A stretch of DNA of 64,000 nt. Source: Rossellomorea sp. y25. Lineage in GTDB: Bacteria; Bacillota; Bacilli; Bacillales; Bacillaceae_B. Position numbers and translations under genes: made by a program. Below the pieces are notes generated by a model that did no database searches, was not told the DNA's origin, and was given only the letters and a program-made list of their open reading frames with translations. Positions within the stretch are counted from its first letter, which is position 1; each line of letters starts with the position of its first letter. The stretch is from assembly GCF_038049935.1 (NCBI RefSeq), contig NZ_CP145886.1, positions 2,364,501 to 2,428,500 of the forward strand. Direction: 5' to 3'. Positions 8,907 to 17,852 of the stretch are shown here, piece after piece.

Positions 8907-10178
8907 TTGGACGATATACCACTGAATTCATTAGTATTATTAGGAGCATTAATTCTTTTATCTGCCTTTTTCTCATCGGCGGAAACGGCATACTCCAGCG
9001 TGAACAAGATCAGACTTAAGAATTTCGTAAGTGAAGGAAGAAGAGGAAGCATCAAAGCGCATTATATTGCAGAGAATTTTGATAAAGCACTGTCCACGAT
9101 ATTAGTCGGAAATAACATCGTGAACATCGCTGCAGCCAGTATCTCAGCAAAGCTTGCGACAGATATTTTTGGAGGTAACACGGGCCTTGTCATCAGTACG
9201 TTTGTCATGACATTGTTAATTCTGATTTTCGGAGAAATACTGCCTAAATCATTGGCAAAAGAAAATGCTGAAACCTATTCCCTGACCATATCCGGCGTGC
9301 TGTTCTTCTTAATAAAAGTCCTAACACCGATCAACTTCTTTTTTATCAAATTAAAAGAGTTGGTATCGAAGTTCTTCTCGAAAAATCACGAGATGCCTTC
9401 TGTCACAGAGGAAGAATTAAAAGTGATGCTTGATATTAGTGAAGAAGAAGGAGTCATCGATAAAGAGGAAAGAGAATTGATTCACCGCTCGATGGACTTT
9501 GATGATATCCTTGCAACCGAAGTCCTGACACCACGGATCGATGTCAAGGCTGTTGAAGTGAATCAACCGATTGAAGAAATTAAGGAAATGTTCTTTGAAG
9601 AGCGATTTTCACGAATTCCCGTTTACGAGGATCATATTGATAATGTGATCGGAATTCTTTCAGAGAAAGAGTTTTTTACACACTTGATCAAATTCGGTGA
9701 AGTAAACATCCGGGAACTGATTCGTGAACCAATGTTTATTTTTGAATCTGTCAAAATTTCTTCCCTTCTTACTAAGCTTCAAAAGAACAATGTGCATATG
9801 GCCATTGTAGTAGATGAGTTTGGTGGAACAACCGGAATCATCACCCTTGAAGATATTTTGGAAGAAATTGTAGGGGAAATCTGGGATGAGCAAGATGAAA
9901 AAACACATTCCATGAGAAAAATCAGCGATAAAGAATATACATTCGATTCGCAATATCAATTGGATGAATTTACAGAGTTACTTGATGTACCAGAGCCCGA
10001 AAGTTCTTATCATACCCTTGGTGGATGGGTCGTTGAAAGCTTTGAAGATCTTCCATCAGAAGGTGACAGCTTCGACTATGAAAACTTAAAAGTGAGCGTA
10101 GAAGAAGTGGATAACCGCCGGGTACGTACGATTAAAGTTGAAATACTAGAAGAAAAAACCGAAGATATTGTTCAGTAA
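8907..10178 (+). CDS. HlyC/CorC family membrane protein (DUF21-CBS-CorC)
   Basis: 423 aa. The N-terminal DUF21/CNNM domain (about residues 5-180) has about four hydrophobic segments including SSAETAYSSVNKIRLK and the FGEILPKSLAKE motif. It is followed by two CBS domains (about 205-330) and a C-terminal CorC/HlyC domain (about 340-415, with TLGGWVVESFEDLP). Family members are linked to Mg2+ or other cation efflux and tolerance. The old 'hemolysin' label is misleading. TTG start at 8907 with GGAGAGTGA upstream. It lies 42 nt after the damaged MerR gene, which might have regulated it. Confidence 0.88.
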   Translation: MDDIPLNSLVLLGALILLSAFFSSAETAYSSVNKIRLKNFVSEGRRGSIKAHYIAENFDKALSTILVGNNIVNIAAASISAKLATDIFGGNTGLVISTFVMTLLILIFGEILPKSLAKENAETYSLTISGVLFFLIKVLTPINFFFIKLKELVSKFFSKNHEMPSVTEEELKVMLDISEEEGVIDKEERELIHRSMDFDDILATEVLTPRIDVKAVEVNQPIEEIKEMFFEERFSRIPVYEDHIDNVIGILSEKEFFTHLIKFGEVNIRELIREPMFIFESVKISSLLTKLQKNNVHMAIVVDEFGGTTGIITLEDILEEIVGEIWDEQDEKTHSMRKISDKEYTFDSQYQLDEFTELLDVPEPESSYHTLGGWVVESFEDLPSEGDSFDYENLKVSVEEVDNRRVRTIKVEILEEKTEDIVQ

Positions 10179-10184
10179 GCAGGA

Positions 10185-10217
10185 AATAACAGGCTCTTCA
10201 TTGCCTGTTATTTTTTT
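10185..10217 (+). terminator. Intrinsic terminator
   Basis: AATAACAGGC / GCCTGTTATT stem with an 8-nt loop and seven T's, just after the HlyC/CorC gene. Confidence 0.85.
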
Positions 10218-10250
10218 GGTTCATTATTGATAGAAGGAGGAGGCTGTTAT

Positions 10251-11075
10251 ATGCATGAAACAGAAACAAGGGAAGCTCTTTTACGGGAACTGGAAGTGGT
10301 AAATAAATGGGCTGATGATCAAAAAGGGTTATGGTTTTGGGAGAAGCTCGGCCGTATTCCCTTTATGATCCTGGACCGGATCACTCCTCAAATGGTACAT
10401 AACAAGATCGGACAAGCACTGGATGAAATAGGAAGCTACATACAAAAAGGCGGAAGCTACCTTACAAGTGAGAAAGAAGTCGTTAAGCGATTTACTAAGA
10501 AAACAGCCAACCCTCATTTAATTGTAAGTGATATTTCCAAGCTGCCCCTTACAGAAATGGATGAAGTAAGCGGAGGGATAGTGGACATGAGAAAGAAGGT
10601 TGCAATGACCCAGGGGGCGACTACCGGCATCGGTGGTTTCCTGACGCTAAGTATTGATATTCCTTTCATCCTCGGCATATCCCTTAAGACTCTTCAGGAG
10701 ATTGCCATATGTTACGGGTACGATCCGAATGATCAGCAGGAGCGTATTTTCATAATTAAATGCTTACAATTCGTTTCTTCGGATATTGTCGGGAAGCAAG
10801 CAATCCTTCAGGAACTATCGGACTTTAACAAAAAGGATATGCAGAAGAGAGAACAAACCCTATCCCAGCTTCAAGGCTGGAGGGAAGTTATGACCAGCTT
10901 CCGTGACAACTTCGGCTGGAAAAAACTATTCCAAATGATTCCCATCGCAGGAATCCTCTTTGGCTCCTTCATCAACAAATCCATGATCGCAGACATAGGA
11001 GAAGCCGGCCGTATGCTCTACCGTAAAAGACGGATCCTGGAGAAGATTGAAGAGGGACGGACCTCTGAAATTTAA
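10251..11075 (+). CDS. EcsC family protein
   Basis: EcsC-domain protein, 274 aa from ATG 10251, which has AGAAGGAGGAGG eight bases upstream; the TTG at 10227 lies upstream of that site and is not a credible start. The domain core is the glycine-rich stretch TTGIGGFLTLSIDIPFILG with the following helix LKTLQEIAICYGYDPND. Function of soluble EcsC proteins is unclear. The last eight codons (EEGRTSEI) are encoded by one arm of a GGGACGGACC repeat pair, so the native C-terminus has probably been replaced or extended by the repeat. Confidence 0.82.
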   Translation: MHETETREALLRELEVVNKWADDQKGLWFWEKLGRIPFMILDRITPQMVHNKIGQALDEIGSYIQKGGSYLTSEKEVVKRFTKKTANPHLIVSDISKLPLTEMDEVSGGIVDMRKKVAMTQGATTGIGGFLTLSIDIPFILGISLKTLQEIAICYGYDPNDQQERIFIIKCLQFVSSDIVGKQAILQELSDFNKKDMQKREQTLSQLQGWREVMTSFRDNFGWKKLFQMIPIAGILFGSFINKSMIADIGEAGRMLYRKRRILEKIEEGRTSEI

Positions 11076-11146
11076 TCTTTCTGGAGAAAAGGCTAAATAT
11101 CAATATCTTTTTACATGATGAATGCAGATCAGAGGTCCGTCCCTCT
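11051..11146. repeat. Inverted pair of the GGGACGGACC repeat
   Basis: AGAGGGACGGACCTCTGA at 11051-11068 and its exact complement TCAGAGGTCCGTCCCTCT at 11129-11146: 18 bp perfect arms with a 60-nt centre. The left arm runs through the stop region of the EcsC gene. T-rich sequence follows, so it may terminate transcription. Confidence 0.9.
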
Positions 11147-11154
11147 GATTTTTT

Positions 11155-11409
11155 TTGGATGTCATTTTACTGGAAATTTATACTAAGATAAGAGAAATAC
11201 TTGGGGATGCTTATTTGGTTATGAATATAAATGGTTATACGATAGTTGAAGATATTTTGAGAAATTGGGGGAGGAGACTAATTCCTGGAGTGGAGTGGTT
11301 TTATTTGGCTTATATGTTTGTGAAAGAGCAAAGAGATGTTTCTCCTGTACTTCATATATCCAGCAAATCTAAAATGATAGTTCTTCAAGGAGGTTCCAAT
11401 GAAAAATAA
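11155..11409 (+). CDS. Hypothetical small protein, uncertain
   Basis: Open frame of up to 84 codons beginning in a T-run TTG with no ribosome site; an internal ATG at 11221 would give about 62 aa. Its end overlaps the start of the next gene by 11 nt and contains that gene's ribosome site. No family recognised. It could be a real short gene coupled to 11399 or an accidental frame. Confidence 0.3.
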   Translation: MDVILLEIYTKIREILGDAYLVMNINGYTIVEDILRNWGRRLIPGVEWFYLAYMFVKEQRDVSPVLHISSKSKMIVLQGGSNEK

Positions 11410-12112
11410 AAAGTGGTTTTTTTATCTTATCTTGCTTTCCCTTGTGATCCCTAGTTGGTATTTCTACCAGAAGGTGCCTGACCGCACCTATGAGGGTATG
11501 ACGATCATTCCTGAAGAACATGAAGATATACCTTTATATGAAGGCTTGGAACCGACAATGAGCGATTATAAAATGAATGGCGATCATTGGGTTGGTATTT
11601 ATGATTTTTATCTCGATGCACTTCCAAAATTGGGTTGGGAGGTAAGTGAATTAGGTTCAGCTCTTGATGATCAGGATGCTGAAAATGATTGGGGCGGCTT
11701 TTATTCTACCTGGAGAAAAGAAGGATTTGATGGAGAATTATCTATCTCATCCCATTTTAATCAAGAGGAAGACTATACAGAAGTCATATTTGACAAACAC
11801 CCTATTTATCAGTCATCTGTTTGGATAGATGGGCCTCCAAAAAGCGCATGCGTTTATATTGATTCTGGTAATGAATCCTGCCGGGCAATTAACGATAAGG
11901 AGATCATTCAGTCTTTAATGGATTATATTAATGATGGCATTGATTGGGATGATCAATCAACCGAACCGCGTTCCAATAAGAAAACTTATCAGTTTGATGA
12001 TATAAAAGTTGAAGTCCTTTACGAAGGAGATAAAGAAATCTATTTGAAATCAGATAAAGGTACAAAACTAATGAAACCAGAACCTGAATTCTTGAAAATC
12101 ATTAGTCAGTAA
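11399..12112 (+). CDS. Membrane-anchored hypothetical protein
   Basis: 237 aa with one N-terminal hydrophobic segment (residues about 5-23) preceded by lysines, followed by a long acidic, aromatic-rich region (for example DWGGFYSTWRKEGFDGE). The large part is predicted outside the membrane. Excellent site AAGGAGGTTCCAATG. No family recognised. A single pair of Cys (around residues 144 and 154) could form a disulfide. Ends before a bidirectional terminator. Confidence 0.7.
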   Translation: MKNKKWFFYLILLSLVIPSWYFYQKVPDRTYEGMTIIPEEHEDIPLYEGLEPTMSDYKMNGDHWVGIYDFYLDALPKLGWEVSELGSALDDQDAENDWGGFYSTWRKEGFDGELSISSHFNQEEDYTEVIFDKHPIYQSSVWIDGPPKSACVYIDSGNESCRAINDKEIIQSLMDYINDGIDWDDQSTEPRSNKKTYQFDDIKVEVLYEGDKEIYLKSDKGTKLMKPEPEFLKIISQ

Positions 12113-12116
12113 GGCA

Positions 12117-12146
12117 AAAGGGACCTCCAATTGGAAGTCCCTTTCA
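12117..12146. terminator. Bidirectional terminator
   Basis: AAAGGGACcTCC / GGAaGTCCCTTT stem with an AATT loop between two convergent genes; T-rich on the plus side and A-rich on the other. Confidence 0.75.
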
Positions 12147-12148
12147 TC

Positions 12149-12541
12149 TTATTCCTCTTCGTTCTTATCTTTATTAAACCAAAGCGGTTCATCATTATCC
12201 ACTTCGCCATTATAATTAATGAGCAATTCTTCGCCAGCTTGAATGTCTTTGTAGGCATAAAAGTCGAAGGTATGGTTATCGAAATTTATCTCGTAAGTTG
12301 TATTTGGTGTATATGAATGGTTAAACAACATTCCGTATCCTAAGAGAAGTGCTGTGTGATTGATTCCGTATTCAAATACATAATCCGCCAGGAAGGTTTT
12401 TTCAATATGTTCATGTTCCTCATTGGGATAGGGGATGACTGGTGCTTCATGAACCAGCTCTCCTTTGGCTATATCTCTTTTTGCAAAAACGCCGCGATTA
12501 AGATCACCGTCACTAAGAGATGATATTTTCACTTCGATCAT
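12149..12541 (-). CDS. SET domain-containing protein
   Basis: 130 aa, essentially one small SET domain: an RGVFAKRDIAKGE start, GMLFNHSYTPNT (the NHS knot motif) near residue 70, and the KDIQAGEELLINYNG segment near 98-112. SET domains transfer a methyl group from S-adenosylmethionine to protein lysine; targets of the small bacterial forms are not known. Start with an AAGAAGGTGG site upstream. No neighbouring gene suggests a substrate. Confidence 0.85.
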   Translation of the reverse strand: MIEVKISSLSDGDLNRGVFAKRDIAKGELVHEAPVIPYPNEEHEHIEKTFLADYVFEYGINHTALLLGYGMLFNHSYTPNTTYEINFDNHTFDFYAYKDIQAGEELLINYNGEVDNDEPLWFNKDKNEEE

Positions 12542-12646
12542 TAGGCCACCTTCTTTCTTAATCCTTTAACTTAGTAAGCTTGACACGAACTGGATAGAAA
12601 AGCAACACTAAATCTTTAACAGCTCTATAAGAAGTCGACTACTTCC

Positions 12647-13960
12647 TTAAAATAAATTACCAATGAACTCTTGAATGCTACGTGCACTACGTACAAGCCA
12701 GCTTGCCTTATCAACTGATTCAGCTGCAATAACATCCACTTTATAGGATTGACGTTTTTCATCTAAAATATATTCTTCTTTATTTGGATTCTCAATTCTC
12801 AACTCTCCAATTTTTTCTCCTTTTTCAATCGGAGCTTGGAGTGAACCATCTTTGTTTAGCTTATTTTCGTCTAAATTCAATGAAGTTTCAATTTTGTCTA
12901 AATCCTCTTTGTTTACTCGAATGGAGAGGGGCTTGTCTATTTTAATCACAACTTCTTGTTCTTTACCATCCGGAACGTTTAAGGTATGTTCCTTTTTCTT
13001 TTCAATATCATTTAAGCTGTACTTCACCGTTTCAAATTCATTAAATCCGTAATCCAGCAGTTCTGTCGTTTGAGTAAAACGCTCTGCACTGCTAGGCTGT
13101 CCATATTCATCCTTAGCATCTAAAATAACGGAAATATATCGGACTCCATCACGCTCTGCTGTCCCTGTAAAAGTGGAACCGGCAAAGGGAGTGGTTCCTG
13201 TCTTTAAACCATCTGCACCTTTGTAATAATATGCTTTCTCTTTTAAAAGGCCATTTGTGTTTTTCATGACCAGCTCTTCATCTGTACCCGGTCTAAATAC
13301 TTTGGAAGAGAGACCTGATGTCTCCAATACTTCCGGAAAATCATGAATGAGGTAATACGCCAAAGTGGCCATATCTTCAGCCGATACCATGTTTTCATCA
13401 TTCACATCGGTTCCTTTTGGAAACATGCCGAGCATATCATAGTTACTTAGACCGGAAGAATTAACAAATTGATAATTTTCAAAGCCGAGTTCCTTCGCCT
13501 TTGCATTCATCCTCTTTACAAATTCACCTTCGGAACCTGCTACAACTTCGGAAAGAGCAATCGCTGCACCATTTCCAGATTTGATCACCATGGCATCATA
13601 CAATTCCCTTACCGTATACTTTTCGTCCGCTCTTAAGGGGACATTACTCAGTCCAGGTGCATTCGCTAATTGATAGACTTTGTCGCTTACTTTATACGTT
13701 TGATCCCATTTTATTTTTCCTTCTTGAATGGCTTCTAACACAAGGTATTCTGTCATCATCTTCGTCATGCTGGCAATCCCGAGGAGCTGATCTTCGTGTT
13801 CCTTATACACAATCTTACCTGTATCTGCTTCCACTAAAATCGCAGCATCTGCATTTATATCTAAATTTGTCTTACCATGCGCCGTTTGCTGAAAAGGCGT
13901 CATAGCCATAAAGGATATCATCAAAACCGATAGGCTTCGCTTCATCGCATTCTTCTTCAA
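12647..13960 (-). CDS. dacA: D-alanyl-D-alanine carboxypeptidase DacA (PBP5-type)
   Basis: Serine-type penicillin-binding protein that trims the terminal D-Ala from peptidoglycan stem peptides at the outer face of the membrane. From TTG 13960 (site GGAGG seven bases upstream) it is 437 aa, close to B. subtilis DacA. Visible: a signal peptide (residues 1-29, cut after AHG), SMTK active site (S64, K67), SGN (128-130), KTG (253-255), and the C-terminal PBP5 domain with an amphipathic end (SIQEFIGNLF). An upstream in-frame ATG (14011) has no ribosome site. Single-gene unit on the minus strand. Confidence 0.93.
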   Translation of the reverse strand: MKKNAMKRSLSVLMISFMAMTPFQQTAHGKTNLDINADAAILVEADTGKIVYKEHEDQLLGIASMTKMMTEYLVLEAIQEGKIKWDQTYKVSDKVYQLANAPGLSNVPLRADEKYTVRELYDAMVIKSGNGAAIALSEVVAGSEGEFVKRMNAKAKELGFENYQFVNSSGLSNYDMLGMFPKGTDVNDENMVSAEDMATLAYYLIHDFPEVLETSGLSSKVFRPGTDEELVMKNTNGLLKEKAYYYKGADGLKTGTTPFAGSTFTGTAERDGVRYISVILDAKDEYGQPSSAERFTQTTELLDYGFNEFETVKYSLNDIEKKKEHTLNVPDGKEQEVVIKIDKPLSIRVNKEDLDKIETSLNLDENKLNKDGSLQAPIEKGEKIGELRIENPNKEEYILDEKRQSYKVDVIAAESVDKASWLVRSARSIQEFIGNLF

Positions 13961-14071
13961 ACCAATACCTCCACAACCTAGTTTACACAACCAAATTATT
14001 TTACCACACAAACCACATAAACGCCCCCAAACCCCAAAACCTTTTCAAATCGTTCATATTATTGTAAAAAT

Positions 14072-14143
14072 GAGGGACGGACCTTTCTTTTTGGAGAATC
14101 CTTATTTTATAGGAGGATGTGGCAGGGAGAGGTCCGTCCCTCT
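14072..14143. repeat. Inverted pair of the GGGACGGACC repeat
   Basis: GAGGGACGGACCT at 14072-14084 and AGGTCCGTCCCTC at 14130-14142, followed by TTTT. It sits between dacA and the LD-carboxypeptidase gene, which diverge, so it is not at a gene's 3' end. Confidence 0.85.
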
Positions 14144-14221
14144 TTTCGTAACTGGAAAATAATTCTTGCTCCAAATCTTCCAATCTGGTAAAATCATCTA
14201 AACCGTTTGGAGGGAAAGACT

Positions 14222-15235
14222 ATGATCACATACCCACTACTAAAAAAAGACGCAACCATAGGCGTGACCGCTCCTTCATCAGGAGTTCCTCAAGAACTGC
14301 ATGATATGTTCAAGCAATCCATCACTAAAATGGAGAGTAAAGGCTACTCCGTAAAATGCGGAGAGACTGTATGGACGCAGCATAAAGCGAAATCTTCCCC
14401 TGCCCAAGATAGAGCCACAGAATTGAACCAGATGATGCAGGACGAAAAAATCTCCCTAATCATCCCACCATGGGGCGGTCAACTACTCATAGAGATCCTT
14501 GACCTCATTGAATATGAAAATATCAAACCGAAATGGCTGCTGGGTTATTCCGACACGAGTGTGCTATTACTGGCACTAACATTAAAAACCGGAATCGCCA
14601 CTGCACATGGAACCAATCTTGTTGATTTAAGGGGGGAATACTCAGATCCAACGACGGCACAATGGGAATCCGTTCTCTCAACGAAAGAAGGATCGTCTGT
14701 TATTCAGCATTCATCCCAGCACTACCAAAAAGAATGGAATCACGACAAGCCTTCTCCAACAATTTTTCACTTAACAGAGCCAACAGTTTGGAAAGCTGCA
14801 GGGAAACAAGATGTTAAGGTAAATGGCCGTCTACTCGGAGGCTGCATAGATGTCATCAGGCACTTGATCGGAACCCCTTATGGTAATATAGCAGATTTTA
14901 GAGAGAAGCATATAAAGAATGAACCCATCCTCTGGTATTTTGAAAACTGTGAATTAAACACCGCTGATCTGCGCCGTTCACTTGTGCAGATGAAATTAGC
15001 TGGCTGGTTCGACCATTCTTCTGGAATTCTGTTTGGAAGAAGTGATAGCAATACGCCTGTTGGTGATTATACGATTGAAGATGTCTACCAAGAGCTATCA
15101 GACGAGCTGCAGATTCCGATCGTGTATGATATTGACTGTGGCCATCAGCCTCCTCAAATTACTTTTATCAATGGAGCATATGGAGGGGTAGAAGTCTCAG
15201 GTGGAAAAGGAAAAGTCATTCAAACATTCAAATAA
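14222..15235 (+). CDS. S66 family LD-carboxypeptidase (MccF-like)
   Basis: 337 aa serine peptidase of the S66 family, which cleaves L,D-peptide bonds of murein peptides or, in the MccF branch, amidates of microcin-type antibiotics. The nucleophile lies in GYSDTS (near residue 112); a GGxxDVIRHLIGTP segment and the C-terminal DIDCGHQPPQ histidine complete the usual triad pattern (Ser-Glu-His). ATG 14222 has GGAGGGAAAG upstream; the TTG at 14207 is inside that site. No signal peptide, so it acts in the cytoplasm, consistent with MccF-like immunity or murein recycling. Confidence 0.88.
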   Translation: MITYPLLKKDATIGVTAPSSGVPQELHDMFKQSITKMESKGYSVKCGETVWTQHKAKSSPAQDRATELNQMMQDEKISLIIPPWGGQLLIEILDLIEYENIKPKWLLGYSDTSVLLLALTLKTGIATAHGTNLVDLRGEYSDPTTAQWESVLSTKEGSSVIQHSSQHYQKEWNHDKPSPTIFHLTEPTVWKAAGKQDVKVNGRLLGGCIDVIRHLIGTPYGNIADFREKHIKNEPILWYFENCELNTADLRRSLVQMKLAGWFDHSSGILFGRSDSNTPVGDYTIEDVYQELSDELQIPIVYDIDCGHQPPQITFINGAYGGVEVSGGKGKVIQTFK

Positions 15236-15241
15236 CCAATA

Positions 15242-15271
15242 AAAAAACGTCCCACTCCAGGACGTTTTTTC
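15242..15271. terminator. Bidirectional terminator
   Basis: AAAAAACGTCC / GGACGTTTTTT stem between the convergent LD-carboxypeptidase and DUF membrane protein genes. Confidence 0.85.
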
Positions 15272-15274
15272 TGC

Positions 15275-15667
15275 CTACTTCTTCATAACATTATACCGCT
15301 TTTCATTCATCATCCACATGATGTATCCCCACAGCCATCCACCTGCAACACAGCATGCAAGCAAAAGGGGAAGGTAGTCTCTAATCACTACATACAGAAT
15401 CACTGAGAATATTAATCCAGTAATCAACGACCCATGTACAACTGAAAAGAACCATTTACCCTTTTCTCTAATGGTTTCCCAACGTCTCCAGTAGTCGCTA
15501 CCCGGTTCCCTGCTATTAATAAAGAAAACGCAGGCATTCATAAAAAAGATAAGGCTGATGGCCAAATACATGTAGGATTTCGGGTCTAACCAAAACACTA
15601 GGAAATTAATCATAGAAGTGAAGGAGAACATGATATATATAAGTTTATTTTGTTTTATTTTATCCAT
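15275..15667 (-). CDS. Four-helix membrane protein, unknown
   Basis: 130 aa from the ATG at 15667 (GGGGGCG nearby); four hydrophobic segments at about 10-28, 33-50, 75-93 and 98-120, with a charged loop (REPGSDYWRRWETIREKGKW) between the second and third. No family recognised with confidence. A longer frame to 15730 has no ribosome site. Alone on this strand. Confidence 0.65.
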   Translation of the reverse strand: MDKIKQNKLIYIMFSFTSMINFLVFWLDPKSYMYLAISLIFFMNACVFFINSREPGSDYWRRWETIREKGKWFFSVVHGSLITGLIFSVILYVVIRDYLPLLLACCVAGGWLWGYIMWMMNEKRYNVMKK

Positions 15668-15819
15668 TTCAGCGCCCCCAATCTTATGTATTATATCAAA
15701 CACCTTTGTATATCGACCAACAAATTCCAATATATTAAAGGAAATTCCCTACAGCTTCTAGAAGACTAATGGTGGTCAAGATAAAGTTACCATTCAAAAA
15801 GGATAAAGGAGCAATCAAC

Positions 15820-16365
15820 ATGTTTACCTATAAACTAAACGACGAATTAGAATTAAGACTTCTCGATATACAGGATGCTGAACGAATCCATGAACTGACT
15901 GATCAGTCCAGATCCTATCTGCGCGAGTGGCTTCCATGGGTGGATTACTCAAAATCGGTTGATGATTCAAAGGAATTTATTAAAGGTACACGTATAGGCT
16001 TCGCGAATAATAAGAGCTTAGCTACTGGCATCATTTATCAAAATGAAATTGTAGGAGTAGCAGGATTCAACATTCTTGATTGGTCAAACAAAGTGGCTTA
16101 TATCGGCTATTGGCTAGGTGAAGGCTACCAAGGAAAAGGGATTATGACGACAGTTGCAAGGGGACTGACGAAATACGCATTTGAATACTTAAAAATGAAT
16201 AAAGTCGAAATAACCGCTGCAGAATTCAACCATCGCAGTCGAGCAATACCAGAGCGTCTTGGTTTCAAGGAAGAAGGAAAGCTGAGGCAAAGAGAATGGA
16301 TTTACGATCATTTTGTAGATCACATTGTATATGGGATGCTCGCAGACGAGTGGAAGAAGTCTTGA
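15820..16365 (+). CDS. GNAT acetyltransferase, RimJ/RimL type (YdaF-like)
   Basis: 181 aa from ATG 15820 (AAAGGAG upstream). RimL-type GNAT: IGYWLGEGYQGKGIMTTVARGL is the acetyl-CoA loop (Q/RxxGxG/A), followed by SRAIPERLGFKEEG, the family's C-terminal signature. It would acetylate an N-terminal amine or a small amine with acetyl-CoA; substrate unknown. B. subtilis YdaF is similar in length and motifs. A remnant gene begins at its stop codon. Confidence 0.88.
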   Translation: MFTYKLNDELELRLLDIQDAERIHELTDQSRSYLREWLPWVDYSKSVDDSKEFIKGTRIGFANNKSLATGIIYQNEIVGVAGFNILDWSNKVAYIGYWLGEGYQGKGIMTTVARGLTKYAFEYLKMNKVEITAAEFNHRSRAIPERLGFKEEGKLRQREWIYDHFVDHIVYGMLADEWKKS

Positions 16366-16591
16366 AACAGACCGTACAAGAACCACTAAAAGATCCCCTG
16401 GGTTGAAAACATTAAACATAAAAACGGGAGCTCTGCCGCGGCCGTTTATATCATACAAGAAGATCAGGTCGTGTTGGAGCATTGTAGTGGCAGATGCAAA
16501 AATGTATAACAAGCGATACAACTATGGAGGAGACCAATACCTTTATTATTTAAGGGAGTTTAGTAATAAAGTGGCTGATTTATTTTCCTGA
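16362..16591 (+). pseudogene. Remnant of a gene, probably a beta-lactamase-like serine hydrolase
   Basis: TTG 16362 overlaps the acetyltransferase stop and reads LKQTVQEPLKDPLG then TGA; a second frame from 16402 continues VENIKHKNGSSAAAVYIIQEDQVVLEHCSG, a start typical of class C beta-lactamase-related serine hydrolases. A third frame ends YGGDQYLYYLREFSNKVADLFS at 16591. The fragments sum to about 75 codons against about 300-400 for the family, so most of the gene is deleted and at least two frameshifts remain. No catalytic SxxK is left. Confidence 0.5.
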
Positions 16592-16681
16592 AGAATAGTA
16601 CAATCAATAGTCAGGAATGCATTTCCAAATATTTGGTAATACTAATGTCTATATTATGAGTCGGGTAATGGGGGGGATCCC

Positions 16682-17182
16682 ATGTTTCATATTGTAGTCA
16701 TTGTAGTGATTATTCTCAGTTCCTTGAAGTGGGGATCCTGGAATAGATGGAAAGAATTTCTGCCCACGATCTATTATTTCAGTTTTTTCAATATGTTTTA
16801 TCAGTATATCAGCTACACCATGAAGGCAGTTTGGGAATTAGATGGATTTTTCATCAATATGTTCGTGACAGATTCTCTTTACACCATGGTCACTTATCCT
16901 TGCCTTGTGGTTCTATTTTTAAGCCACTATCCAGAAGAAACCAAGATGAAAATCCTCTATTATTTGAAATATATTGCTACCTCCACCTTGATTGAATGGG
17001 CAGCTGGAAAAATGGATTTCATTGAATATTTCGAAGGCTGGAATCTTTGGTGGACCATTCTGTTTTATTTCATAATGTTTCCCATGCTGCGCCTTCACTT
17101 CAAAAATCCTGCTCGGGCATTGGTACTTTCAGTCTTTGTCATTGCGTTTCTACTTATTAGCTTTGATTACGATGTACTATAA
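16682..17182 (+). CDS. CBO0543-like membrane protein
   Basis: 166 aa integral membrane protein, five hydrophobic segments, many aromatic residues, with the EWAAGKMDFIEYFEGWNLWWT stretch that I associate with the CBO0543 family of Bacilli and Clostridia. ATG preceded by GGGGGGAT. Function unknown. One-gene unit followed by a strong hairpin. Confidence 0.65.
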   Translation: MFHIVVIVVIILSSLKWGSWNRWKEFLPTIYYFSFFNMFYQYISYTMKAVWELDGFFINMFVTDSLYTMVTYPCLVVLFLSHYPEETKMKILYYLKYIATSTLIEWAAGKMDFIEYFEGWNLWWTILFYFIMFPMLRLHFKNPARALVLSVFVIAFLLISFDYDVL

Positions 17183-17221
17183 AAAAACGGTGAATCCACA
17201 CTTCTGGATTCACCGTTTTAT
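17183..17221. terminator. Bidirectional terminator
   Basis: AAAAAACGGTGAATCCA / TGGATTCACCGTTTT stem between convergent genes. Confidence 0.88.
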
Positions 17222-17236
17222 AATATGATAAGAAAA

Positions 17237-17740
17237 TTATAAGAACAAAACCATCAATTCTTCATCAAAATATTCATCGTTATATTTCAACGCCCGCTTT
17301 TCTGTCCCGTATGGCTTGAATCCACAAGAGTGATAGAGCCCCTTCGCTGTTTCATTGGTTGTTACAACAGTAATCATAACTTGTTCAATGCCATCTTCCG
17401 TTTTTGCTTGAGTGATGGCAGCTTGAAGCAGCCCTCTTGCGAACCCTTTCCCTCGAAGGGCAGGGGAGACATACATGGCAAAGATAGAAGCTTTATGCTT
17501 CATTTTTAAAGCACCTTCCCGTACGAGGGTCACCGCTCCGACTAGTTTCCCGTCATCAAAGCATCCAAACGTGTAGTTGCCATTTTGCACAAGTCTCTCG
17601 GCTGTCACTTCAATTGGATTGGTACGGGCAATGGCCTCTTCATAGCTGCTTCCGAAGCTTGAAGGACTCTGCTGCAACATTTCCAAACGAAGCTGCCAAT
17701 AAGCTTCGGCATGTTTTTCATTGAGTAATTGAATTTCCAT
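17237..17740 (-). CDS. GNAT family N-acetyltransferase
   Basis: 167 aa from the ATG at 17740 (AGAAGGTCAG upstream; the ATG at 17767 has no site). GNAT motif A is MYVSPALRGKGFARGLLQAAI (about residues 85-105), motif B VVTTNETAKGLYHSCGFKPYG near 130. Acetyl donor is acetyl-CoA; substrate unknown. Diverges from the HIT gene. Confidence 0.85.
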   Translation of the reverse strand: MEIQLLNEKHAEAYWQLRLEMLQQSPSSFGSSYEEAIARTNPIEVTAERLVQNGNYTFGCFDDGKLVGAVTLVREGALKMKHKASIFAMYVSPALRGKGFARGLLQAAITQAKTEDGIEQVMITVVTTNETAKGLYHSCGFKPYGTEKRALKYNDEYFDEELMVLFL

Positions 17741-17852
17741 TATTTTCTGACCTTCTTTCTGTTCCATGATATGATGGAAGGAGATTTTATTTTAGCTATT
17801 CAAACAGAATTCGACATGATTGATGGAATCCCTTTAAATTGGAGGTATATGT

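Noticed and set aside
14001..14183. 60-codon minus-strand frame across the repeat pair upstream of dacA
   Set aside because: No ribosome site; it runs through the repeat arms and the dacA promoter region.
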